From positions 124,001 through 188,000 of the forward strand of contig NZ_QPMK01000006.1 of the NCBI RefSeq assembly GCF_003344785.1: DNA of 64,000 bases. Reading direction: 5' to 3'. Numbering within the stretch: position 1 is the stretch's first letter; each line of letters opens with the position of its first letter. This DNA is from Thalassococcus profundi. Its GTDB lineage: Bacteria; Pseudomonadota; Alphaproteobacteria; Rhodobacterales; Rhodobacteraceae. Positions 44,156-51,808 of this stretch are shown piece after piece. The position numbers and the translations under genes were made by a program. The notes under the pieces are model-generated. The model searched no databases. It was not told where the DNA came from and saw nothing but the letters and a program-made list of their open reading frames with translations.

Positions 44156-45210
44156 CGCTGACGCTGCTCTGTCTGCCCGGCGACGGGATCGGGCCAGAGA
44201 TCATGGCGGCCACCCGTGACACGGTGGCCGCCGTCTGCGCGTCGCACGGCGTCGCGGTCGCGCTGCCCGAGGCCGAGATCGGCTTTGCCGCGCTCGCCGC
44301 TGCCGGCACCACCATTGCGAAAGCGGTGATCGACGCGGCTCGCGCCGCCGATGGCGTGATCCTGGGGCCGGTGTCGCACAACGCCTATCCGCCGGTGGCC
44401 GAAGGCGGGCGCAACCCGTCGGGCGTGCTGCGGCGCGAGCTGGGCCTTTTTGCCAACATCCGGCCCGCGCGCAGCCATTCCGCAGTGCCGACCCCCACCG
44501 GCGCGGCTGTCGACCTGGTGGTCGTGCGCGAGAATCTCGAAGGCTTCTATGCCGACCGCAACATGCACGAGGGCGGCGGAGAGGTCATGCCGGTGCCGGG
44601 CGTGGCGCTTGCCATGCGCCGGATCACCGCCGAGAACAGCCGCAACATCGCCCGTGCAGGCTATGCGCTGGCGGCGCGAGAGGGGCGGGGCAAGGTGGCG
44701 CTGATCCACAAGGCCAACGTCATGCGCCTGTCGGACGGGCTGTTTCTCGACTGCTGCCGCGCCGTCGCCCGCGACTATCCGCAGATCGAGACGACCGAGG
44801 TGCTGGTCGATGCGGCGGCGGCGCTGCTGGTGCGCGATCCCGGTGCCTTCGACGTGCTGATCGCCACCAACATGTTCGGCGACATCCTGTCCGACCTTGC
44901 CGCCGAACTGGCCGGCGGGCTGGGCCTTGCCGCATCGCTGAACCACGGCGACACGCACGCCGTGGCGCAGGCGCAGCACGGATCGGCGCCGGACCTTGCC
45001 GGGCAGGATGTGGCCAATCCGGCCTCGCTGATCGGATCGGCGGCCATGCTGCTGGCCCACCTCGGCCACGCCGGTCCGGCCGCCAGCCTGCAGGACGCGC
45101 TGGCGCGCGCGCTGCGCGACCCGGCGACCCGCACTTCGGACCTGGGCGGCGCGCTGGGCACCCGCGCCTTCGCCGACACGCTTTGCACCCTGATATCGGA
45201 GTCCACATGA
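44152..45210 (+). CDS. Isocitrate/isopropylmalate dehydrogenase-family beta-decarboxylating dehydrogenase
   Basis: A 352-residue NAD(P)-dependent dehydrogenase of the beta-decarboxylating hydroxyacid family (isocitrate, 3-isopropylmalate, homoisocitrate, tartrate/malate). Visible are LPGDGIGPEIM at the N-terminus, VVVRENLEGFYAD, the catalytic lysine in LIHKANVMRLSDGLFL and the metal-binding aspartates in DVLIATNMFGDILSDLAAELAGGLG. The substrate-recognition helix reads NPSGVLRRELGLFANIRPAR, closer to isopropylmalate/homoisocitrate-type enzymes than to the phosphorylatable Ser loop of IcdA. It is translationally coupled to the transporter upstream and to the isomerase downstream, so its substrate should be a 3-carboxy-2-hydroxy acid made from the imported compound (inference). 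Confidence 0.9.
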   Translation: MTLTLLCLPGDGIGPEIMAATRDTVAAVCASHGVAVALPEAEIGFAALAAAGTTIAKAVIDAARAADGVILGPVSHNAYPPVAEGGRNPSGVLRRELGLFANIRPARSHSAVPTPTGAAVDLVVVRENLEGFYADRNMHEGGGEVMPVPGVALAMRRITAENSRNIARAGYALAAREGRGKVALIHKANVMRLSDGLFLDCCRAVARDYPQIETTEVLVDAAAALLVRDPGAFDVLIATNMFGDILSDLAAELAGGLGLAASLNHGDTHAVAQAQHGSAPDLAGQDVANPASLIGSAAMLLAHLGHAGPAASLQDALARALRDPATRTSDLGGALGTRAFADTLCTLISEST

Positions 45211-46298
45211 CCCAGACCGCCATCCCCTATCACTTCCTGCGCGGCGGTACCTCGCGGGGGCCGTATTTCAATCGCGCCGACCTGCCCGAGGATCGCGAGA
45301 CCCTGTCCAGGGTGCTGGTCCGCGTCGTGGGCGCGGGCAATTCACGCAACATCGACGGGCTGGGCGGGGGCAACGCCGTCACCACAAAGGTGGTGATGCT
45401 GTCGCGTTCCGAAGATCCCGCCGCCGACATCGACTATTTCTTCGCCCAGGTCGCGGTCGAGGAAGAGCTGGTCGATTACGGTCCCACCTGCGGCAACATG
45501 CTGGTGGGCGTCGGCCCGGCGGCGATCGAGATGGGGCTGATCGCGCCTGCGGGCGACGTGACGCCGGTGCGCATCCGGGCGGTCAACACCGGTGCGCTGG
45601 TCGAAGCCGAGGTGCAGACCCCGGGCGGGCAGGTCCGCTATGACGGCGATCTCGCCATTGACGGCGTGCCGGGCACGGCCGCTCCGGTGGCACTGAACTT
45701 CATGGAGGTGGTGGGATCGCGCACCGGCGCGATGTTCCCGACCGGCCAGCCCAAGGACGTGATCGACGGCATCGAGGTATCCTGCGTCGACGTGGCCATG
45801 CCGATGATGATCGCCCGCGCCGCCGACCTCGGGATCGGCGGCTACGAGACGCAGGAGGCGCTCGACGCCATGCCCGAGCTTTTCGCGCGAATGGAGGCAC
45901 TGCGCATCAAGGCCGGGGCGCTGATGGGGTTTGGCGACGTGACCAAATCCGTGGTGCCCAAGCTGGGTCTGATCGCGCCCGCGCAGGGCGACGCGCATTT
46001 CGCCGTGCGCTACTTCATGCCGTGGACCACCCATCCCACCGTGGCCGTGACCGGATCGCAATGCCTGGCCGCCTGTGCGCTGGCGCCGGGCACCGTGGCC
46101 GAGGGCATGGTGCGCGCGATCGACCCGTCACCCGCAGTGGTGACGATGGAACATCCGATGGGCACGCTGGATGTGCTGGTGAAATACGAGACCGGAGCGG
46201 AGGGTTTCAGCTTTGTTTCCGCCGGCGTCACCCGCACCGCGCGTCTGATCGCACGGGGCGAGGTGTTGGTGCCCGCCTCGGTCTGGGGCGGCGCGTGA
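45207..46298 (+). CDS. PrpF/4-oxalomesaconate tautomerase-family isomerase
   Basis: A 363-residue protein of the PrpF (2-methylaconitate isomerase)/GalD-LigU (4-oxalomesaconate tautomerase) family, which moves a double bond in unsaturated tricarboxylates without cofactors. Diagnostic stretches are YHFLRGGTSRGPYFNRADLP at the N-terminus, IDGLGGGNAVTTKVVM, and DYGPTCGNMLVGVGPAAIE. The CGN and second-half KSVVPK elements match the diaminopimelate-epimerase-like fold. PrpF and GalD cannot be separated by eye; aconitate isomerase is a third option. Start ATG 45207 overlaps the previous stop by 4 nt. Confidence 0.88.
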   Translation: MTQTAIPYHFLRGGTSRGPYFNRADLPEDRETLSRVLVRVVGAGNSRNIDGLGGGNAVTTKVVMLSRSEDPAADIDYFFAQVAVEEELVDYGPTCGNMLVGVGPAAIEMGLIAPAGDVTPVRIRAVNTGALVEAEVQTPGGQVRYDGDLAIDGVPGTAAPVALNFMEVVGSRTGAMFPTGQPKDVIDGIEVSCVDVAMPMMIARAADLGIGGYETQEALDAMPELFARMEALRIKAGALMGFGDVTKSVVPKLGLIAPAQGDAHFAVRYFMPWTTHPTVAVTGSQCLAACALAPGTVAEGMVRAIDPSPAVVTMEHPMGTLDVLVKYETGAEGFSFVSAGVTRTARLIARGEVLVPASVWGGA

Positions 46299-47944
46299 TC
46301 CGGGTCTACGACCGGCTGGCGCAGGTGGCGGCGCAGGAACGCCCCGGCACCTGCTTTGCGCTTCTGGGCGATGCCAACATGAACTTCGCCGTGCGGCTGG
46401 GCGCACTGGGCTGCCCGATGATCCACGTCCGGCATGAACACTGCGCCGTCGCCGCGGCCATGGCCCATGCCCGCAAGACCGGCGGTGTCGGCTTTGCCAC
46501 GGTGACCTGCGGACCGGGGCTGACGCAGCTGATGACGGCGCTTCCCGCCGCGGCGCGCGCGGGCATCCCGCTGGTGGTGCTGGCGGGAGAGGCGCCGCTG
46601 CGGCAGGCCTGGTACAACCAGGCCATCGACCAGGCCCCCTTCGTCACCGCCACGGGAGCGGCCTACCACGCCGCACACTGGCCCGCGCGGATGCCGACCG
46701 TGCTGCGCGACGCCTTTTTGCAGGCGCGTCAGGAGCGGCGCCCGGTGGTGGTCGGCATGCCCTTCGATCTGCAGAACCAGACATGGGAGGGGACCGAAGA
46801 CCTGCTCGCCCCGTCGCGCGACCTGTTGCCCGATCTTGCCCCGATCCCTCCGCATCCGAACGACCTTGCGCGCGCGGCGGCGCTGATCGACGGGGCGGAG
46901 CGCCTCGTCGTCATGGCCGGGCTCGGCGCGGTCGAGGCGGGCGCCGGACCGGCTTGCGCCGCGCTGGCCGAACGCTGCGGCGGTCTTCTCGCCACGACTC
47001 TGCCCGCGCGCGGGCTCTTTCACGACGATCCGTTCTGCATCGGCATCGCAGGCGGGTTTTCGACGGATACGGCACGGGACTGCTTCGGGCAGGCGGATTT
47101 GATCGTGTCTGTGGGCTGTTCCCTGGCGCGGCACAATGCCGACGGCGGGGCGCTCTGGCCGCAGGCGCGGGTTCTGCAGGTGGACGTTTCCCCGCGCTCG
47201 CTCAGCCAGGGGCGGGTCGCGTCGGATGCGCACCTGCGCGCCGATGCGCGGCTGGGGGCAGAGGCGCTGGCCGGGGCCGTCGCGCGGCGCGACGGCTGGC
47301 GCAGCGCGGCCTTGGCGGACCGGATCGCCACCGCCCCCGCCGACGGGTCCGTGCAGCCGCAGTCGCCCGACCTGCACGATCCGCGTGACGTTGTCGCCGC
47401 GCTCGAGGCGGCGCTGCCGCGGGACTGGCAGTTGGTCAATTCCTCGGGGCATTGCTCGTACTATACCGCGCAGATGCCCAGCCGGCCGCAGCACCGGTTC
47501 CTGACGATCCGCGAATTCGGCGCCATCGGAAACGGCCTGTCCTTCGCCCTCGGCGTGGCCGCCGCCTGTCCCGAGGACCGGGTGGTCCTGTTCGACGGCG
47601 ACGGCAGCCTGCTGATGCATGTGCAGGAACTTGAAACCGCCCTGCGGCACGATCTGAACATCCTGATCGTGGTGTTGAACGACGGCGCCTACGGGTCCGA
47701 AATCCACAAGCTGCGCGCCGAGGGTCTGCCCGAGGAGGGCGCGTTTTTCGGCCGCACGGACCTCGCCGCGATCGCGCGCGGTTTCGGCGCGCAGGGCCGG
47801 ACGCTGGACGATCTTGCCGCGGTTCCGGGACTGGTGGCAAACTGGGCCGCGACGGGCGGCACCGCCGTCTGGGACGTCCCTGTCAACGATCGCATCCTGT
47901 CGCCGGTCATGCGCCGGGCGCATCCCCCGAAAGCCGCGCATTGA
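46295..47944 (+). CDS. Thiamine diphosphate-dependent enzyme (acetolactate synthase/benzoylformate decarboxylase type)
   Basis: A 549-residue ThDP enzyme with N-terminal PYR domain (catalytic-type Glu48 in VRHEHCAVAAAMAHARK), central TPP domain M with the nucleotide-like fold (SRDLLPDLAPIPPHPNDLARAAALIDGAERLVVMAGLG), and C-terminal PP domain with the GDG...N motif (Gly435-Gly437 and Asn462: FDGDGSLLMHVQELETAL...NDGAYGSE). It could decarboxylate a 2-oxoacid or act as a carboligase. The start is GTG overlapping the previous stop (GTGA). Coupled to tautomerase and dehydrogenase genes, it may process the 2-oxoacid from the beta-decarboxylation step (inference). Confidence 0.9.
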   Translation: MIRVYDRLAQVAAQERPGTCFALLGDANMNFAVRLGALGCPMIHVRHEHCAVAAAMAHARKTGGVGFATVTCGPGLTQLMTALPAAARAGIPLVVLAGEAPLRQAWYNQAIDQAPFVTATGAAYHAAHWPARMPTVLRDAFLQARQERRPVVVGMPFDLQNQTWEGTEDLLAPSRDLLPDLAPIPPHPNDLARAAALIDGAERLVVMAGLGAVEAGAGPACAALAERCGGLLATTLPARGLFHDDPFCIGIAGGFSTDTARDCFGQADLIVSVGCSLARHNADGGALWPQARVLQVDVSPRSLSQGRVASDAHLRADARLGAEALAGAVARRDGWRSAALADRIATAPADGSVQPQSPDLHDPRDVVAALEAALPRDWQLVNSSGHCSYYTAQMPSRPQHRFLTIREFGAIGNGLSFALGVAAACPEDRVVLFDGDGSLLMHVQELETALRHDLNILIVVLNDGAYGSEIHKLRAEGLPEEGAFFGRTDLAAIARGFGAQGRTLDDLAAVPGLVANWAATGGTAVWDVPVNDRILSPVMRRAHPPKAAH

Positions 47945-47970
47945 TTGGATCGCCCCGGAATGGTATGCGA

Positions 47971-47979
47971 TTGTATACC
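47971..47979. promoter_or_regulatory. Second GTATAC-type site
   Basis: TTGTATACC occurs in the 51-nt gap before the 79-residue gene. The gap also contains TGATTGGAT (47942-47950), which likewise precedes TGTATACA in the gntR/AbrB-type intergenic region. The same GntR protein could bind both sites. Confidence 0.4.
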
Positions 47980-47995
47980 TTCTGGGAGATATGCC

Positions 47996-48235
47996 ATGAG
48001 ACCTGAGTACGAGACGGAGCTGACCCAGGCCCAAATCCACCTTCGCGCCGCGCGGCACGCCGTGCAGGCTGAAATTTCCGCCTATCCGACACCGATCTCT
48101 GGCTGCGACGCGCAGTTCAACCGCCTCCTGTCGGACCGGTCCCGGATCGACGCCGCGCTGCGCGACCTATCCTCGGCGCCCTTCGTGCCCACGCCGCGCA
48201 TGCCCATGCCCGCCACATCGCTGGAGTCCCGATGA
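47996..48235 (+). CDS. Small protein of unknown function within the tricarboxylate operon (79 aa)
   Basis: A 79-residue hydrophilic protein: MRPEYETELTQAQIHLRAAR at the N-terminus, a helical segment to about residue 60, then a proline-rich tail (APFVPTPRMPMPATSLESR). GGGAGA lies 8-10 nt before the ATG and the stop overlaps the next gene by 4 nt, which supports expression. It resembles no domain I recognise. It may be an accessory subunit of one of the flanking enzymes; this is only contextual. Confidence 0.7.
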   Translation: MRPEYETELTQAQIHLRAARHAVQAEISAYPTPISGCDAQFNRLLSDRSRIDAALRDLSSAPFVPTPRMPMPATSLESR

Positions 48236-49209
48236 ATGTTCATATCCTCGACGACTGGTTCGACACCCTGCGCACCCTGCCAAGCTTTGCCAAGCTGGCC
48301 GCGCATGACGTCACCGTCTGGAACGACCACACCGAAGACCTGGACATCCTGGCAGAGCGGCTGCGGGGCGCCGAGGCGCTGGTGCTCTTTCGCGAACGCA
48401 CGCCTGTCACGGCGGCGCTGCTGGACCGGCTGCCAAAGCTGAAGCTGATCAGCCAGCGGTCGGTTTATCCGCATGTGGACCTGGCCGCCTGTACCGCGCG
48501 CGGCGTGCTGCTCAGCTCCAACATGTCGGCGGGCAAGCCCTCTATCGCCGCGGCCGAGCTGACATTCGGACTGATGCTCGCCAGCGCGCGGCAGATCCCG
48601 CAGCAGATGGCCAGCCTGCGTGCCGGAACCTGGCAACTGGCGCCGGGCCAGACGCTGGCGGGGCGCAGGCTGGGCCTTTACGGCTATGGCAAGATCGCGG
48701 GTCAGGTCGCGGGCTACGCGCGTGCCTTCGGCATGACGGTGCACTGGTGGGGGTCCGACGAGGGCCGCCAGCGCGCCGCCGCCGCCGGAGAGACCGTGGC
48801 GCCGGACCGCCAGAGCTTTTTCGCAACGTCGGATGTCGTGTCCATTCACGTGCGGATGAAACCGGCCACCCGGGGGATCATCACCGCCGAGGACCTGTTG
48901 GCGATGAAACCCTCCGCGACCTTCATCAACACCTCGCGCTCGGGCCTCGTCGCGCCGGGCGCTTTGGAAGAGGCGCTGGTGCAGGGTCGTCCCGGACGGC
49001 TGGCGCTGGATGTCTTCGACGTCGAACCGCTCACCGACCCGAATGATCCTCTGGTTCAGCACCCCGCGGTCATCGCCACGCCGCATATCGGCTACGTCAC
49101 CGAGGACGAGCTGGATATGCAGTTTTCGGACATTTACGACCAGATCAACGCTTATGCCGCGGGGGCGCCGATCCACATGGCGAACCCCGAGGTCTGGAGC
49201 GGCGCATGA
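48232..49209 (+). CDS. D-2-hydroxyacid dehydrogenase family protein
   Basis: A 325-residue NAD-dependent dehydrogenase of the D-isomer-specific 2-hydroxyacid family. The Rossmann loop is GYGKIAGQVAGYARAF; the catalytic triad is Arg236 (INTSRSGLV), Glu265 (DVFDVEPL) and His285 (TPHIGYVT), all conserved. LaSSN (MSAGKPSIAAAELTFGLMLA) has the family's substrate-loop pattern. It may reduce or oxidise a 2-oxoacid product of the operon, for instance a 2-hydroxyacid/2-oxoacid pair made by the ThDP enzyme (inference). Last gene of the co-directional run; convergent with the RraA-type gene 7 nt away. Confidence 0.92.
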   Translation: MNVHILDDWFDTLRTLPSFAKLAAHDVTVWNDHTEDLDILAERLRGAEALVLFRERTPVTAALLDRLPKLKLISQRSVYPHVDLAACTARGVLLSSNMSAGKPSIAAAELTFGLMLASARQIPQQMASLRAGTWQLAPGQTLAGRRLGLYGYGKIAGQVAGYARAFGMTVHWWGSDEGRQRAAAAGETVAPDRQSFFATSDVVSIHVRMKPATRGIITAEDLLAMKPSATFINTSRSGLVAPGALEEALVQGRPGRLALDVFDVEPLTDPNDPLVQHPAVIATPHIGYVTEDELDMQFSDIYDQINAYAAGAPIHMANPEVWSGA

Positions 49210-49216
49210 CCGGACG

Positions 49217-49705
49217 TCAGGCGGTCGGATACGCGACGCCGGGCGGAAAGATCACCGTGCCGTCCTCGTCCGAGACAAGGAACGCGCCGGGGTCGACGCG
49301 CGCCTCGCCCAGCCGGATCGGCACACCGATGCTGCCGCCGTCGCGCCGGATCGACGGGCGCATCATGTGTCCGAGCGCAAGGATCCCCATGTCGAGCTTG
49401 GCAAGCTCGGCCACGTCGCGCACGGCGCCCCAGATCACCACGCCGGCCCAGCCATTCTTGGCAAAGTTGCCTGCGATCATGTCGCCCATCACCGCGTGGC
49501 GCAGCGATCCGGCGGCGTCGACCACCAGCACGCGGTCCTCTCCGGGCGTCTGTGACAGTTCGCGGATGCGGCTGTTGTCCTCGAAGCACTTGACCGTCTC
49601 GACCGGCCCGAAGAAGGCCGTACGCCCGCCGTATGCACGCAGGCCAAAGGGGACGATTTCAAGTTGCGGGCCGAAATCGTCGTGCAGGTCGCAGGTGTTC
49701 TTCAT
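49217..49705 (-). CDS. RraA-family protein, aldolase-type motif
   Basis: A 162-residue RraA-fold protein. Besides RNase E-inhibiting RraA, this family includes 4-hydroxy-4-methyl-2-oxoglutarate/4-carboxy-4-hydroxy-2-oxoadipate aldolases. The visible residues Asp75, Arg96, Asp97 and Glu100 (GDM...GAVRDVAE) form a D-X20-R-D-X2-E pattern, which I recall as the aldolase type; E. coli RraA has VRDVAA there. The gene is next to a 4-oxalomesaconate-tautomerase-like gene, which fits CHA aldolase. It is on the opposite strand, so co-regulation is not shown. RraA remains possible. Confidence 0.8.
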   Translation of the reverse strand: MKNTCDLHDDFGPQLEIVPFGLRAYGGRTAFFGPVETVKCFEDNSRIRELSQTPGEDRVLVVDAAGSLRHAVMGDMIAGNFAKNGWAGVVIWGAVRDVAELAKLDMGILALGHMMRPSIRRDGGSIGVPIRLGEARVDPGAFLVSDEDGTVIFPPGVAYPTA

Positions 49706-49732
49706 TCTCTGTCCTTGTCCGAAGGTCCGGGC

Positions 49733-50500
49733 ATGAACTGGGACCAGTTCAGCGCGATGATGGGCGGGTTCGACCCGATTGTCACCTTCGGATTGCTGGC
49801 CGCGAGCTTTGGCGCGTCCTTCATCACCGTGGCCTTCGGCATCGGCGGCGGCGCGCTGCTTCTGGCGATCATGGCCAGCCTTATGCCGCCGCTCGCCCTG
49901 ATCCCGGTCCACGGCGCGATCCAGCTGGGGTCCAACCTCTTCCGCGCGCTTCTGCTCGTGACGCATGTGCACTGGCCGCCGGTGCTGAGCTTTGCCATCG
50001 GCACGCTGATCGGCGTGAGCCTTGGCGGGATGGTCGCGGTCAACCTGCCGCCGGCCTTCGTTCAGATCGGCGTCGGCGTCTTCGTGATCTACAGCGTGCT
50101 GCTGCGTCCGCCCGCGTGGCTGTCGGCCTGGCCGTCCTTCACCGGGGCGTTCTCGAGCTTCCTGACGATGTTCTTCGGCGCGACCGGGGTGTTCGTGGCG
50201 AATTTCAGCAAATCGCTGTCGCTACCGCGGCAAGAGCACGTGGCCACCCACGCCACGCTGATGACCCTGCAACACCTGCTGAAGATCCTCGCTTTCGGTG
50301 TGTTGGGCTTTGCCTTCGGCCCCTGGGCGATCTTCACCCTCTCGATGATCGCGGCGGGTTTTCTGGGCACCGTGGCCGGTCGCGTCCTGCTCATCCGGAT
50401 GAGCGACACCGGCTTCAAGAAAGCGCTCGACGCGATCCTGATCCTTGTATCGCTGCGGCTGATCTGGAACGGCGCGACGAGCTTTTTCGGCATCGGCTGA
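49733..50500 (+). CDS. TauE/SafE-family membrane permease
   Basis: A 255-residue protein with about seven or eight membrane segments and two homologous halves: FGLLAASFGASFITVAFGIGGG in the first and FTLSMIAAGFLGTVAGRVLLIRM in the second, as in TauE/SafE anion exporters or permeases. The family exports or imports sulfite, sulfoacetate and organic acids. Start ATG 49733 lies only 27 nt from the RraA-type gene's start on the other strand, so their promoters must overlap or lie within coding sequence. Substrate unknown; next to the carboxylate operon it may move a pathway acid. Confidence 0.87.
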   Translation: MNWDQFSAMMGGFDPIVTFGLLAASFGASFITVAFGIGGGALLLAIMASLMPPLALIPVHGAIQLGSNLFRALLLVTHVHWPPVLSFAIGTLIGVSLGGMVAVNLPPAFVQIGVGVFVIYSVLLRPPAWLSAWPSFTGAFSSFLTMFFGATGVFVANFSKSLSLPRQEHVATHATLMTLQHLLKILAFGVLGFAFGPWAIFTLSMIAAGFLGTVAGRVLLIRMSDTGFKKALDAILILVSLRLIWNGATSFFGIG

Positions 50501-50531
50501 GCCGGGGCCGCCCGCGCCACGCCAGGGGCGC

Positions 50532-50600
50532 GCATGAAAAAAACGCTGGCCTTTTCATGCGACTCGCCTCATCGTGAAAATAAGGTCGATTTTTTCACGA
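50532..50600. promoter_or_regulatory. Twin inverted repeats upstream of the XRE-cupin gene
   Basis: Two perfect inverted repeats share the same geometry. IR1: GCATGAAAA (50532-50540), 11-nt spacer, TTTTCATGC (50552-50560). IR2: TCGTGAAAA (50572-50580), 11-nt spacer, TTTTCACGA (50592-50600). Centres are 40 nt apart. They end just before the ribosome binding site of the regulator and are most simply read as its own paired operators. Confidence 0.8.
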
Positions 50601-50609
50601 GGTGTTCCG

Positions 50610-51182
50610 TTGCAGCACGCCACCCCCGCCAGCCCCAGCACCCTTGGTGCCGACCTGCGCACCCTGCGCAAGGCGCGGCGCCTGACGCTGGCGGCGCTCG
50701 CGCGGCGGTTGGGGCGGTCCGTGGGCTGGCTGAGCCAGGTGGAGCGCGACCTGTCCGAACCTTCGATCACCGACCTGCGCCACATCGCGGCAGCGCTCGA
50801 CGTGTCGGTGTCGATGCTCTTCGGCCAGGCGCAGGCCCCCGCCGAAGAGGTCGGGCGGATCGTGCGACGGGGCGCGCGGCGGCCCATCGGGTCGGGGGCG
50901 GCGGGGCTGGTCGAGGAACTGCTGTCGCCGGACCTCACGGATGAGTTCGAGATGGTGCATTCGACCTTCGCGCCGCATTCGCGCATCGGCGAAACGGTCA
51001 CCCGACCGACGCAGGAGGTCGGCTACCTCGTCTCCGGCACGCTCGACCTCGAGATCGGCGACAGCGCCTTCACCCTGCATCCCGGCGACAGCTTCCGCAT
51101 CCGCGGCGAGCCGTTCCGCTGGATCAATCCCTACGATGCGCCCGCCGTGGCGATCTGGGTCATCGCGCCGCCGGTCTACTGA
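50610..51182 (+). CDS. XRE-family regulator with C-terminal cupin domain
   Basis: A 190-residue regulator: HTH domain about residues 12-70 (LGADLRTLRKARRLTLAALA, GWLSQVERDLSEPSITDLRHIAAALDVS) and a cupin-2 effector domain about 110-185 (EVGYLVSGTLDLEIGDSAFTLHPGDSF). It probably controls its own operon in response to a small ligand. Start taken as TTG at 50610, 5 nt after GAGGTG; the GTG at 50574 lies inside the upstream inverted repeat and is rejected. Its stop overlaps the LysE gene by 1 nt. Confidence 0.88.
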   Translation: MQHATPASPSTLGADLRTLRKARRLTLAALARRLGRSVGWLSQVERDLSEPSITDLRHIAAALDVSVSMLFGQAQAPAEEVGRIVRRGARRPIGSGAAGLVEELLSPDLTDEFEMVHSTFAPHSRIGETVTRPTQEVGYLVSGTLDLEIGDSAFTLHPGDSFRIRGEPFRWINPYDAPAVAIWVIAPPVY

Positions 51183-51808
51183 TGAGCATCGAGGCCTGGG
51201 GCATATTCGCGCTGTTCTGGGTGATGTTCGTGACCTCGCCCGGGCCCAACGCGGTGAACTGCATCCAGAACGGCATGGCGCTCGGTTTCGTGCGGTCGCT
51301 CTGGGGCGTGCTCGGCATCCTCACACAGGCGACGCTGTTCCTGTTCCTGTCGGCGGCGGGCATCACCGCGCTGCTGACCGCGTCCCCCACGGCGTTCTTC
51401 ATCGCGAAACTGGTCGGCGCGGGATTCCTGATTTGGACCGGCCTGCGCAACTGGGTGCGGGCGAGGACGCCCATCCGGGCGGAAGAGCAGCCCGGCGGGT
51501 CGATCTACATCCGCGCCTTCCTGATTGCCACGATCAATCCGAAATCCGTCGCCGGCTACCTCGCCGCCTTTTCGCAATTCGTGCAGCCCGACGTGCCCAT
51601 CGCGCAGCAGATGTGGGTGATCGTGCCCACCGCGCTCAGCATCACGGCCGCCAGCTACTGCACCTACACGGCGCTGGGCGCGGGGCTGGGCCGCGCGGCG
51701 CTGGGCGCGGTCGGCAACCTCGTGGTGCGCCGCGTCATGGCCGCCTGCTTCATCCTCTACGGCGTTCTGCTGGGAGGTTCGACAATTCCACAGGGGAGAG
51801 GCATATGA
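51182..51808 (+). CDS. LysE-family amino acid exporter (first)
   Basis: A 208-residue, six-TM exporter of the LysE/RhtB family: FWVMFVTSPGPNAVNCIQNGMALGF near the N-terminus is the typical SPGPN motif. It shares a nucleotide with the XRE stop and 4 nt with the next gene, so it is in the operon. The exported compound is likely an amino acid or a methylated amine intermediate (inference). Confidence 0.9.
   Translation: MSIEAWGIFALFWVMFVTSPGPNAVNCIQNGMALGFVRSLWGVLGILTQATLFLFLSAAGITALLTASPTAFFIAKLVGAGFLIWTGLRNWVRARTPIRAEEQPGGSIYIRAFLIATINPKSVAGYLAAFSQFVQPDVPIAQQMWVIVPTALSITAASYCTYTALGAGLGRAALGAVGNLVVRRVMAACFILYGVLLGGSTIPQGRGI

Noticed and set aside
50574-50609. GTG at 50574 as the start of the XRE-cupin regulator
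   Set aside because: It is inside the second inverted repeat and lacks a spaced ribosome binding site; TTG at 50610 has GAGGTG 5 nt upstream.
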